From assembly GCF_947507565.1 (NCBI RefSeq), contig NC_089191.1, forward strand, positions 1,860,001-1,924,000: 64,000 bases of DNA, in the 5' to 3' direction. The notes under the pieces are model-generated. The model was not told the origin of the DNA, did no database searches, and worked only from the letters and a program-made list of their open reading frames with translations. Shown in pieces: positions 22,464-32,594 of the stretch; the first letter of the stretch is position 1; every line of letters begins with the position of its first letter. This DNA comes from Oscarella lobularis (taxonomy: Eukaryota > Porifera > Homoscleromorpha > Homosclerophorida > Oscarellidae). The position numbers were made by a program, and so were the translations under genes.

Positions 22464-24242
22464 ATGGATTTCACCACGAGGCCAACAACTTACGAACTGT
22501 CCTTTTCTAAGGCAGAACGATCGTCCGAATTGCTGCGATCTGCTCAAAATGATCGTCTGTCGAAGACATTCATCGACGTCGTCTTAATTCTCGACAACGG
22601 CGTCGAAATTCCCGCTCATCGACTCGTGCTCGCTTCTGCGAGCACCTTTTTCCGTACAATGTTTACAATAAACATGCACGAAAGCTCCAAAGAGCGAATT
22701 CACCTTCGCGACGTCGATTCGGCCTCCATGGAGGCCCTCGTCGAGTTCGCGTATACGGGAAAAATTTCAATCACTTCCGGTAATGACGTCACTCTTTTCT
22801 GTACTGCTGATCGTCTTCTGTTTGAGGATGTCGTCGACTATTGCTCCACGGGGTTGTCTAAGCACGTGAATAAATCGAATTGTCTTACATGGATGACGTT
22901 CGCTTATGAGTACAATTGCGAGAAATTGCTATCAGTTGCTCTTCGACTTGCTGCTCTTCATATTGTTGATTTGGTGAAGACGGACGAATTTCGTAGTCTT
23001 TCGCTGGAAATCGTCTCTCAATTGTTAGCCACGGATGAATTGGCTGTGAGTCGAGAGGAAGACGTGTGGGACGTCGTCATGCAATGGATTCAATACGACG
23101 AGGAAAATCGGAAATCACGCTTTGAAGAACTTTCAAAAGTCGTGCGATTTCCTCTCATTGCAGAACGGGAATTTGTTCTATCACATCCCGTTGTTTCGGC
23201 TAACGACTCGTATCGCAGTCTCGTTCTTGAGAAGTCAAGAGAACCGCGTCCAACTCGTCGTCTTGGAAACAAAGTTCTTCTGGCAGTTGGCGGAGTCGTG
23301 AGTACCGAGTCGAAAGGCTTCTTCGCAGAGGACGCCACAGAAACGAAGACAGTCGAATATTACGATCATCTATCAAACGTCTGGAAAGAGTTTCCTTCGT
23401 TGAATGAAGCGAGATATAGTCCGGGCGTTGTCACTCTCGACAAGAGCGTCTATGCTATTGGAGGTTCGCGTAATCGTTCCGTTGAGCGATATGATTCGAC
23501 GGAGGGTTGTTGGATGAGAGATGTTTCTCCCATGCACTTCAGTCGAAACGGTAAAGGAGTTGTTGTCCACGAGAATCGCATCTATGCAATGGGATCCACT
23601 ACAGGCAAGAAAGATGACGTCACGCTCTGCGAACAGTACAATTCGGCGACGAATAGTTGGACAGTTCTTCAATCGTTATCGAAGCTTGTTTCAGTTAAAG
23701 GAACACTCGTATTAAACGATCATATCTATGTTCTCGCTTCTAACCTGATAGGTTTATCGGGATGCCACTTGGATGTTTTCAAGTACGATACCGTTGCAGA
23801 TCGTTGGCTAGACGTCCCTTTCTGTTCTCAAGGCTACGACGACCCGGACCGTTTCGTGTTTCGATTTCTATGCGCAGACCGTAACTGTCTGCATCTACGT
23901 CGAGAAATTTTATCGTGGCCCGATACGAAGCCTTTTGAACATTTAACGCTCGACGTACGCAACGGTCAGCTGACTCGTTATAAAGTTGGAGATTGTCCTC
24001 CTTTTCTCGATACTTTTCAGCGGTTCTATGAAAATACTTACTGCCTTTATAACGAAAAGGTATACAGCGTCGGTGGCGTGATGCGAGGCGAATGTCACGA
24101 AGCTTCGGATGTTCAAACGTTCTTTTGGTATGATATGAGTAGCGAAGTAGCGCAATACGTCGAAGGTCCTCGTCTCATGAAGAAGCGCTCGAGGTGTGGA
24201 GTCGCGGCAATTGACAGACGACTGACTTTCAATCTGTCCTAA
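22464..24242 (+). CDS. Intronless BTB-BACK-Kelch protein, copy B
   Basis: 592 residues from ATG 22464 (MDFTTRPTTYELSF). Same BTB-BACK-Kelch order as copies A and C: BTB with FIDVVLILDNGVEIPAHRLV, BACK with VSREEDVWDVVMQWIQYDEE, kelch blades VLLAVGGV, VYAIGGSRNRSVERYDS and VYSVGGVMRGECHE. Substitutions are spread through the kelch face (for example GSTTGKKDDVTL against GSNIGENDFTL in copy A) while the BTB part is nearly invariant, which would fit conserved Cullin binding with diverging targets; this is inference. Stop TAA at 24240. Lies between the two large arms, so it arose by a separate duplication. Confidence 0.93.
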   Translation: MDFTTRPTTYELSFSKAERSSELLRSAQNDRLSKTFIDVVLILDNGVEIPAHRLVLASASTFFRTMFTINMHESSKERIHLRDVDSASMEALVEFAYTGKISITSGNDVTLFCTADRLLFEDVVDYCSTGLSKHVNKSNCLTWMTFAYEYNCEKLLSVALRLAALHIVDLVKTDEFRSLSLEIVSQLLATDELAVSREEDVWDVVMQWIQYDEENRKSRFEELSKVVRFPLIAEREFVLSHPVVSANDSYRSLVLEKSREPRPTRRLGNKVLLAVGGVVSTESKGFFAEDATETKTVEYYDHLSNVWKEFPSLNEARYSPGVVTLDKSVYAIGGSRNRSVERYDSTEGCWMRDVSPMHFSRNGKGVVVHENRIYAMGSTTGKKDDVTLCEQYNSATNSWTVLQSLSKLVSVKGTLVLNDHIYVLASNLIGLSGCHLDVFKYDTVADRWLDVPFCSQGYDDPDRFVFRFLCADRNCLHLRREILSWPDTKPFEHLTLDVRNGQLTRYKVGDCPPFLDTFQRFYENTYCLYNEKVYSVGGVMRGECHEASDVQTFFWYDMSSEVAQYVEGPRLMKKRSRCGVAAIDRRLTFNLS

Positions 24243-24790
24243 AGAGAAAGAATTCTTTTGTTTGTGTGCATGCTCCATTTTGTTTTACTGCTAGTACATT
24301 ATTTACGAATTACTGCAAAAGCTTGACTCATTTCCTTTATGCATTATAAAATCGTTGTTGCCGCTCTGACGGCATTCTCTCTCATTAAGAAAGAATTTAT
24401 TTTGAGATAGAGCCAAATCTCATTAGTTTGAACGTGAAATTTAGGACTAACTCAGAACTTTTTCTATACCGATGTTAGGTAAAATAATAAGCGGATTTAT
24501 GTGTTTCTGTTCATCTGTCAATCATGAATTCAAAAAGTGGTTAATGCTTGTTATTTTCTGTCTTTCCTTCTTTTGCTGTTATTCCCCTGTATACGGTTTC
24601 CCGGCCCATATGCCGAAGGATTTCCGTATTAGAATAAAACTGTAAACTGAATTGAACGGAACTGAACGTTATATCCGGGTCACAGTCCATTAAAAAGTAA
24701 GCCTTTTGACTGAGTTATTTCTCGAGACACGATTCGGCTATAGTGAAATGTCGTTCGAACTACCTTTTTTAGGCGCTGGTTGCTTTAGGA
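24243..24790. other. 3' flank of Kelch copy B, no gene
   Basis: The first about 120 bp are conserved with the other Kelch copies (GAATTC...TTGTTTG...GCATGCTCCA) and probably form the 3'UTR. CGTTATATCCGGGTC at about 24669 precedes the first GGTGAGGC repeat by about 120 bp. Nothing else seen. Confidence 0.4.
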
Positions 24791-25149
24791 AAAAGTGAGG
24801 CTCCCTAAGAGGTCTCCCCGAGCATCTCCGCCTGTCAAACGAAAAGTAAGGCTCGCAGACTCGAGTTTATTATTCCATATGGCGATTCCATATAGGCCTA
24901 CACCTAGACCGTGCAGTCGACGCGTCTCACTGGTTTCAGATGGCCCAAGAGGCGAAGTTTTTCGTCGCGCTTTCAGAGCTCGTCTCTCCTCAGTCATAAG
25001 TCTAACTCTATTTTCCGTTGATCTTAGAGAAGCTTAGAGGTTGTTCTTTGTGCGACTAATGTATGGAAGCGGGCGATATTCACAACGACCGCTGTGAGAA
25101 AAAATCTCGTGGTTCTAGCGACACTGAACCCTCAAAAGGGGCCTCACCA
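24791..25149 (+). mobile_element. GGTGAGGC-ended repeat, copy B
   Basis: Left end AAGTGAGGCTCCCTAAG, right end AAAAGGGGCCTCACC, giving short terminal inverted repeats around GGTGAGGC. Shares CTCGT...CAAGAGGCGAAG-like internal sequence only partly with the other copies. No coding potential. Confidence 0.5.
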
Positions 25150-25411
25150 GTTTTCTCACCTTGGGTTTTGTTTAGCCTTCATTCTTGTATTGGAAACGGT
25201 ACCGACATATACGCTTGCTGTTTTTAGGTTCAGATTATTTTCGAGTACATATAGGACATCCGTACATATATTTATACACGTGTCGTTATCCGGGCATTGG
25301 CGGGCAATGGTAAAAGAAAAGCGAACGTTTTGACTGAATTTTTTCGCCAGACGCGCTTCGGTCTTGAGAATAGGCTTTTCAAAGCGGGTTCACTAAACGC
25401 AGGCGCTTTTA

Positions 25412-25766
25412 CAAAAAGGTGAGGCTCCCTAAGCGGTCCCGCGAACAGATTTTCGTATTGCGAAGCGTAACGCAAAGGTTGCGACGCGTCTTCGTAATTC
25501 TGTTCACGAAAGGCCAACATTTTGACGGGGCAATCGAAGCGTCTCAGTGGTTCCCCATCGCTCTAGAGACGAATTTATCCGACGCCTTTTCGAAGCCCGT
25601 TTCTCGTGTGTCGCAAGCCGATTCTTTAGTCCGTAGCACAAAGTAAAGCTAAAAGATTAGTCTTACTATGGCTAGAATCATGCGAGCGCGCAATGTTCAC
25701 AACGGCCTCTGCGACCCAAAGTTCCGTGGCCCTAGTGATACCGAATCCCCAAAGGGGGCCTCACCT
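25412..25766 (+). mobile_element. GGTGAGGC-ended repeat, copy C
   Basis: Left end AAAAAGGTGAGGCTCCCTAAG, right end CCAAAGGGGGCCTCACC, about 355 bp. Internal landmarks: GCGAAGCGTAACGC near 25461 and TCCCCATCGCTCTAGAGACG near 25552. A GTTATCCGGG motif lies about 128 bp to the left. Best matched by copies D and E. Confidence 0.6.
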
Positions 25767-25948
25767 CGTTTTCTTTTTGTGGTCGTAGAGACGTTCATTA
25801 GTCATTCTCTCTTTGGCTGGAATCGAGCCTTTTGTCGTTCAGAGCCATTTAGAATCTTTAGTCGATTGACGTTTAGTCACCGTGACTTTGTGTTTCTCCC
25901 TTGCCAAAGGTAAGGTAATTCTCGCAGACGTCATTCAGTCTCGCTACA

Positions 25949-26061
25949 ATGAGAAGTTTACGCGATTTAGATGAACGAATGTTCCTACGCGTCCGAAATG
26001 CGATCGAATCGACGTCGAAGAGGCTCAAAAAGTTTATGCACGCTTTCGAAGCGAAACGCAG
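25949..26061 (+). CDS. Possible isolated first exon, unknown
   Basis: ATG at 25949 opens MRSLRDLDERMFLRVRNAIE, an amphipathic basic helix, and ends at a good donor (CGCAG|GTGAGC). No partner exon is identified downstream before the opposite-strand gene at 26558. Could be the start of a gene whose remainder was lost. Confidence 0.2.
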
Positions 26062-26557
26062 GTGAGCGAGCGCATCTCTCTCGACTCCACGAGAGAATGC
26101 AACACAACTGCTGCTCTCTGCTTCGACTATGAGTCCCAAAACTGTCTTTGACTGAATCTACGGCTACCCTGATACGGACACGAAAAGGAAATTCCAATGT
26201 CATGTAATGATGTTCATTTAGGAGGGGCTTATGTGCTATTATTGATTGGTATTCAACCGTTGAAAAATTTTGGACAGAGACACTTTCATGTGATGAACCA
26301 TCATTTTTTGATAATAGAGTCAACTGCGAACCAGCTTCGCAAAGGTAACCCAACCGCATGATTTCTTTACCAACGATTACACGTGTATGTGCACGTGGAG
26401 TGGAGCGTGCAGAAAATTTTTGCTGATGTAGCGTCACTGTTTATTTTGTCTTTCTCTTTTTTGTGGTGTGTTGCGTATTTTTTTTATCTGTATGTATTAA
26501 GTAATTAATGTTTATCGGCATCATATTGGTCCGGTGGATCCAGGAAAAAACGTTCTC

Positions 26558-26874
26558 TCATCTTGCTGCATTTCGACGTCGGCGAAAATACGTCTGACCG
26601 GACGTAAAATTTTTGTATCCAAACACAGCGTTTTCCTCTTTGTCCACTAAATAGTAGCCCCTGGGAAGGCTCAGAAAATAGTGATCAAATGCATCTCGAC
26701 CCCGGATGTTAACGATTTGGTTCTTTTCATCTTCATCGTCTTCTACAATGGAAAAACTTTTATGGTCCCCCTAAAACATTCGCGGATCATGGCCAAGACA
26801 CTCGCGACACAGGAGACGCCACTCACGAACACGATCCAGGCGAACCAGGCCAACACTAAGATCTCGAATATCAT
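26558..26874 (-). CDS. Small single-pass membrane protein, intact-looking copy
   Basis: Starts at ATG 26874 with a hydrophobic segment (MIFEILVLAWFAWIVFVSGV) that could be a signal anchor. A second exon encodes an acidic EDDEDEK stretch, then RDAFDHYFLSLPRGYYLVDK and GYKNFTSGQTYF, ending in RRRRNAAR and TGA at 26558. The donor is not certain (a GTGTCT giving an intron of about 59 nt fits the phase). The paralogue at 19814-20143 is broken. The second half may be a small beta-rich domain; I do not recognise the family. Confidence 0.4.
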
Positions 26875-27170
26875 GAAGTTCTTCCTTGAAAAGCACTCCA
26901 CAATCTGAACTACGACACCTACGTAACAAGCGTTTATCTAAAAAGCGTCTTCAATCTATTGCATTGATGATAGTGCTCCTCGCCTTAGGTAGAGTCGAGA
27001 AAGAGGAATAGATCGAGGACTGGATGCGTTATATCCGGGTCATAGTCTTATCGTCCCCTCGAGTCAGTGGATAGGGCCCGGACACTACGGGAAGTTACTC
27101 CTCAACTAAGATGGCGTCTCGAGAACTCGTGAGAGGGGTTCCGCTGTGATTGAAACATAAGGAAAAGGTT

Positions 27171-27282
27171 ACGTAGCAGCAAATCCAATCGATCGAGGGG
27201 TCATTGTCTTGGAAGAAAAGCCTTTCGCCTTCGCCGTGCGCGATGGAATTGTCGAGAAAGTGTGCCACGAATGCTTAGTCAG
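27171..27282 (+). pseudogene. SMYD-type methyltransferase N-terminal remnant
   Basis: Open frame GKGYVAANPIDRGVIVLEEK followed by PFAFAVRDGIVEKVCHECLV, matching the start of SET/MYND (SMYD) proteins: a GRGL-like entry, an EKP strand, then the first CxxC of the MYND zinc finger. Ends at a donor (CAG|GTAAAA). No upstream ATG connects in frame (a TAA precedes it) and no further MYND/SET exon follows, so it looks like a fragment. Confidence 0.4.
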
Positions 27283-27899
27283 GTAAAATGCGGCGAAGAG
27301 ACGTACGCCTCGTTTCGTGAGCCATTGGCGACGGACAAACAATTCATCCCCGAATACTTGCTGTCGTTATCACGACTCCACACCGAGCGAAGCGTATCAC
27401 CACAGCTCACAACAGTCTGCTTAGTCGACGGCCAAGTGGGCGGGGTAATTATAAGCGAGGACTTGACACGCCCTCTCGTTCCAGAAAACGATCCTGCAAT
27501 GAAAGACGGAACTATTTGTGTGGAAGAGTATATGCCTATTCTATCAAGTCTAGAAAAGATGCAGGCTGAGTACTTAACCAAACTGGATAAGAAGCCCTTG
27601 CCCTGCGAGTATCTGCACCAGTTCCTCTTGGCCGTGGATAAGCGTTTTTCAAGGCGAGGCATAGCGACGAGACTACTAGCCAAGAACGCGGAGCTTGGGC
27701 GTCAAAGAGGCTTTCGTTCGGTCATTATTGAAACGACTGGCCGATTTTCTCAGGGTGGATGCGGCTTTGTGACGGTTGGTTCTATATATATATCGCGTAC
27801 AGTGAAGCTACCCTATCGAACGGTGATCTCATGTTTCCCGGGGCGATGGAGAGGGGGCATTCACACGCCGAATTGCTGGTGAAGCAGCTGCTGACCTGA
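27271..27899 (+). CDS. GNAT-family N-acetyltransferase, frameshifted near its C-terminus
   Basis: From ATG 27271, in a different frame from the overlapping SMYD remnant. The acetyl-CoA binding motif A is FLLAVDKRFSRRGIATRLL (near 27625-27680, R-R-G-I-A of the Q/RxxGxG/A loop), followed by the motif B strand GFRSVIIETTG. Overall form resembles arylalkylamine-type animal GNATs. At the (TA) run 27783-27793 the frame must change to recover the family-like C-terminus GDLMFPGAMERGHSHAELLV, stop TGA 27897-27899; otherwise the frame ends at 27882 in unrelated sequence. Either a pseudogene or a microsatellite length error or polymorphism. Substrate unknown. Confidence 0.55.
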
Positions 27900-28430
27900 T
27901 TAAGTCAAGAGACAAAGATAATGTCTTTTGATTTTTTTTTCCTGAGTGCAACTATAAGCCACTGTAACTAAGTAATGTTTCTAGGTCGTGCTCACGGTTG
28001 ACGTTCTGTAGTAGCCGTTCGGTTCATCACATTGGAAGCATCTGCGTCTAGAATTTTAGAAGGTTAGTGCTTCGATCGTGTGACATCTGGCGCGCGCCAT
28101 TCTAAGAGGCACAACGTCAAATCACGTGTAATGCGTACATGCATGTTCAATGTGCAGTAGTAGTTGGAAGAGGACAAAAAAACTCTCTCGATTCAATCCA
28201 GCGAACTTTAGGAATTAAATGTAGCATACCTCAGGAAAATTTTCTGTAAGGAAGTAGAGCGAAGACATGCGCCACGTGGACGGGTATCGAACCTATTAAT
28301 ACTTCGAGCTGCGTTATCCGGGTAATGCTCTGAGAAAAAACCAACGTTTTGACTGAATTTTTTCACAATACTGGCTTCGGCCTTGCTCATTTGCGTTTCA
28401 AATCAGTTTCTCTACGGGCTGGCGCTTTTA
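27900..28430. other. No gene recognised
   Basis: Intergenic sequence leading to repeat copy D. GCGTTATCCGGGTAATG at about 28312 is the same flank motif that precedes the other GGTGAGGC repeats. Confidence 0.35.
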
Positions 28431-28790
28431 CGAAAAGGTGAGGCTTCCTAAGGGGTGTCGCGAACAGATTTTCTCAATGCGAAGCGTAACGTAAAGCTCG
28501 CGACGCCTCTTTGTTATTTCATTTGACGGTACCCTAAAGGCGTACATTTCTACAGTGCAGTCGGCGAATCTCAGGAGTTCCCCATCGCTCTAGAGCGAAT
28601 TTATCCGTCACCATTTGAAAGCCCGTCTCTCGTGCGTCGCACGCCGAATTCATTACTCCGTTGCACAAAGCGAAGCAAAAAGGTTAGTCTCCATATGTCT
28701 GGAGTTTTGCGTGCGTGCGATGTTCCGAACGCCCGTTGCGAGCAAAAGTTCCGTGGCCCCAGTGATGCTGAACCCCAAAGGGGCCTCACC
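28431..28790 (+). mobile_element. GGTGAGGC-ended repeat, copy D
   Basis: Left end CGAAAAGGTGAGGCTTCC, right end CCCCAAAGGGGCCTCACC, 360 bp. Same internal order as copy C (GCGAAGCGTAACG, CCCCATCGCTCTAGAG, GTTCCGTGGCCCCAGTGATG). Confidence 0.6.
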
Positions 28791-29982
28791 CGTTTTCTCC
28801 TTGCTGTCATACAGACATCTCATCGTCCTTCTCGATCCCTATTTTTACGAGTGGGAGAAATTGCAGTTGCCCTAATGCTGCACTGGTTAGAAAAATCCTC
28901 ATAAAAATTTCATCAGATGCAAAATTAATTTACACAAAGACGCTGTAAACGACCTTTATCACTGGCATGTAAAAGGAACTGATTGAGAACGCCGTGTTTA
29001 AATTTTTGCCCGCTCACCCTAAATATATCCGTCTACGTACGTTTGTCCAAAGATTCCTTTTATATAGGCTTTTCACATAGGCATATTGTTTAAGTCAAAA
29101 AGCGAAACTGTCGTATTCAGCGTTGAATATTTTCAAGCCTTCAAAAACTGCTCACCCTTCTATAAAAGTATTCGGCCATGAGCTAGCTTTCTCTCATGCC
29201 GTCATGGACTTCGATGAATATGTAAACCTTAAGCTGGACTAGTAGTGAAAACATTTGTCTTTAAAGGTTGGATTGAACGGAGAAAAGCCCTGTCTGGCAT
29301 ACGCGACAATTAGTCCTTTTTGCAGTAATTCATCAGTCTGCCAAGACGTGAGATCGAGGGCTGCACCTTTACTCACTAGTTCGTTTTCAAGCAAGGGCTA
29401 TTATTTTGTTTGCAACTCTGTTTAATTAAGGTAAATCGAATAACCGGAATAGTTTATTGTAGTAGTGATGAAAGTCAAGGCATCTTTTGTATAATTTTTT
29501 CAGAAATAGAGAGAGAAAGAAACCTGTGCGAGCTGTTGAGACTATAGTGGAAGTATCACGGTGTCCACATGAAATTATAACGTAAGATGAGCTTCTTCTG
29601 CTCTTCTTTATTGTGCATAACGTATGTCTTTTCTCTTTGTCCTTGAGCATTGTGTTTTAAGTCGTAGTTGCATGCAGACAGAACACTGAATTCTCTGTGA
29701 TATCGATGTGTTTTATGACAATATTTGGAGTCTAGCTGTAAATGTTTTTGTTGCCGCCTTTTAATTGTTTTCCCTCTCTCATACACTGTTTGGCATTTCT
29801 AGAACACTGATGGTCTTCATCGGAGTCGGCAATCAGTCTGTCGATATTGGATGATCAACTACACCTCATTTGACGTTCTGGCGACGTGTGATGACAAATG
29901 GTTAAGGCGTGGGCGTAAGAACATAGTAAGGATGGGAATGCGCAGCTAGTCGTCTCATCAGTTAGTCAAACCTTTTACAGTG
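28791..29982. other. Mostly empty, with possible orphan exons near 29266-29424
   Basis: On + an acceptor-bounded open stretch 29266-29427 contains GEKPCLAYATISPFC and GYYFVCNSV and then stops. A second short one near 29506-29582 follows a TTTTTTCAG acceptor. They look like ectodomain exon pieces with paired Cys, but no start or connecting frame was found. The rest has no gene. Confidence 0.2.
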
Positions 29983-31870
29983 ATGTGGAGTCATATGTCT
30001 CAGGTTTCGCTTCTACTCAACATTATCGTCGCTCTCATCGCCAATACTTCGTCTCGAGGCCGAGCGTCCGTGCCAGTTCCGCTACCGTCTGACGCAACTC
30101 GGTTTGCCCAAAATGAAACGCGATGTATAATCATCGCTCAGTGCCGCGGTCTATGTAAAAATGAGGTTCGAGGACACGGTTTCTTAAAGAGAGCGTCACT
30201 AATGTATATTTCTCTCCTGTATCTCTTGGCGTCGCGGTAAGCCCACGCACGCTTCCTAGGGTAACGCTTTTGGTTTTACCTTACTCTCTTTCTCCTAGCT
30301 GCTCTGTTTCTCGAACTGCTACGCTTTTCACGGTTCAGGACGAATGTGTCTTACGATGAGGATAAAAGTGAGTGACGTAATTGAGTTGTTCTCTCACCTA
30401 GACCTATTCTAGGAAGCTGATGTCACGTCCTCCGCCTCTTCTAAGACACGTGACGTTGAATGTCTTTGGAGCGCTGCTTTTCAAGATTCATGGCGAAACC
30501 AGTCACGTTTAGGGTACTTATATTGAGCAAAGCGCATTCGCCTATTGGAGTTTCATTTTCTTGTTGGCTTTCCTTAGCGTTCAAAGTGCAAAGGAAGAAC
30601 AGAAGCGGCGTGTTAGTTCTGACGCTTTGCTACGAGAATGTGGCCTTCTCTGCTTATCCAATGCCTCCGACGCTTCTTTGATGTTCGCCACGTTTGGTAC
30701 CTCAGGGCAAGGTCTAGTACATTTCCATTATAGTTTTTTGTACAAATGAACTCTTGTCTCAGCAGTTGCGACAATTACATTAACTGCTAATGTCATTCCC
30801 GTCTTCCTCATTTTCATTGTCGTTACATGCATTTGTCGCAAAAAGCGCCGCTTTTCAGAGAGCCATCACCGTCACTCCGCCGTCTTTTTGCCATCGAGAA
30901 GCGAAGCTCGACAAGTCTCCGTTTCACCGACTAAACGTATTGGATTTCTTTTCGTCTTCGTCTTCGTCATTGCCGTCGTTGTACCGAAAGCCGTATCTTC
31001 GCAAGAGGATTTCTATTGTGAGGGTACGATACACGCTATCGGCTTGCTATTTGAATGTACATGAAATTCGTTATATTTTTAGAATGCGGAGGAGATGAAT
31101 GGTATTGTCTTACATCGTCATGTCTCTACTTTTCTACACGTGGATTTTCGCAACAAAAGTCTTTTACTTGGTATGAAGCCGACGAATTGTGTTCTCGTAA
31201 AGGAGCGACACTCTTATTCATCGACAACAAGGAAGAAGAAAAGAACGTAACGTTGGCCTTGATTGAGTTGTCAGTTTCATTTTTGAATTCCACGAATACT
31301 TCAGAGACGTTCTTCTACGGTCTAACACAAACGTCTTCTGCATCAACAGGCGTTTACAGCTATGGATGGTCAAACGGTTCGCCACTACTTTATATTCCCT
31401 TTGATTCTGTGACTGCGTTCAAAGGAGAAAATCTTTGTGGGACGCTCGCATTTGAATATTTTAATGGGTCATCAGCGATACATTATCAAGCTGATCCCTG
31501 ATTGTCTCAGCATGCCTACATATGCAAGAAGCCCAGAAGTATGTAACGCGTTCTGTTTTGCGTCTTACTTAAAACTGCCTATTCTTCTTATAACAGATCA
31601 TTCTTGGCGTAACGGTGATATTCGAGTGGTTGGCGGCGTTTTGCCCACGTGCGGGCGTCTCGAGATATTATACGACGACTCATGGAGACGAGTCTGCATG
31701 AATGATTTCAGTGCTGGTCGAACGGCTGTTGTTGCCTGTGGACAATTGGGTTACCATGGTGTGCTTGAAGTTAGCTCTCGACTTGAAGAAAGCGACCATA
31801 CATCTAACTAAAACGTTTTTCATACTTTCTGCGTCATTTCTTGGCGTAATTTTAGGTAGTTGAATTGAGA
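29983..31870 (+). CDS. Membrane protein with Cys-rich head, two hydrophobic segments, C-type lectin and partial SRCR domain
   Basis: ATG 29983 opens a signal peptide (MSQVSLLLNIIVALIANTSS). Exons then join in compatible phases: Cys-rich CIIIAQCRGLCKNE, then LLCFSNCYAFHGSGRMC (about 30300-30369), a short exon from 30412, one near 30577-30706, then at 30766 a membrane segment VIPVFLIFIVVTCICRKKRR. A roughly 35-residue basic loop leads to a second hydrophobic segment FLFVFVFVIAVVVPKAVSS. After an intron a C-type lectin domain starts at 31083 (WYCLTSSCLYFS, FTWYEADELC, HAYIC), followed by an SRCR start at 31600 (DIRVVGGVLPTCGRLEI, VACGQLGY) that stops early. Two defects: TGA at 31499-31501 exactly where a CTLD Cys codon is expected, and a truncated SRCR. 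Likely surface or immune receptor, possibly non-functional. Confidence 0.5.
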
Positions 31871-32333
31871 AGTCGAATGACATCATAAGCGTGAAGTCTC
31901 TGGCTGGGGTGCGTGGCTGCGAAAGCGAATCGAGAAGACATGCAAAGGATCTAGACGTCTACTGTACTGCGTGTCGATGTGTCTCTACATTTCTCTTTCT
32001 TTTTTGTGCGTGCAGGTGCGTGTTTCCGACGTTTATTGCTACAGCCACGAGTCTCATTCTTCGTAACCAGTCGTTAAGGTATGCATACAGTATAAGGAGT
32101 CACATAGGCAATGTCGCAATTTTTGTAATTTTCGATCAGCACATCAGACGCTGACGTCGCTTGTGAGCCCTGATGATAGTGTGAAAGAAGCGAGGACTAC
32201 CTTGTTGACTATTCGTTTTGTAGACATTTTTTGTCGATTATTATCTTCAGATAGCACTATTCTCTTATGGTCTTTTAGGTCAGTGCACCGAACTTCAGCA
32301 AAGGAAGGCTCCTGAACGCACTCTAACGTGTAC
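31871..32333. other. Gene-free region; secondary inverted repeat at 32140-32330
   Basis: 32140-32330 is the inverted mate of 17795-17965 (shared ATCAGACGCTGACGTCGCTT). No gene seen between the truncated SRCR exon and the MITE. Confidence 0.4.
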
Positions 32334-32594
32334 TTTTAGGTCTTCAAGGGGTCCTGAGCACGACCTCTTCGACAAAAACTGCTCCATCGGGGTCCCGGGC
32401 AAGACCCCGTCAACAAAAACTGCCTCGGAAAACGCGACGAGAGACTCTGTGCAATTTTTTCGAATTTATTAAATAAATAAACCGTCCCTCCCCTTTCATG
32501 CGCGAGCAGTTTTTGATGACGGGGTCGTGCTCAGGACCCCGACGGAGCAGTTTTTTGTTGACGGGGTCGTACTCAGGACCCCGAACGCCTAAAA
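32334..32594 (-). mobile_element. Palindromic MITE, copy 3
   Basis: Begins TTTTAGGTC and ends CGAACGCCTAAAA. Contains the same inverted GGGGTCCTGAGCACGACC arms and TTTATTAAATAAATAAAC core as copies 1 and 2, in opposite orientation. Lies at the inner end of the right duplication arm, mirroring copy 1. Confidence 0.7.

Noticed and set aside
29983-30500. Anosmin/WAP-like domain in the Cys-rich head of the lectin/SRCR gene
   Set aside because: Cys spacing does not fit a WAP core closely enough to name it.
31499-31501. Selenocysteine at the lectin TGA
   Set aside because: No SECIS-like structure could be recognised and a second lectin gene shows a TGA at a Trp-type position; nonsense mutation is simpler.
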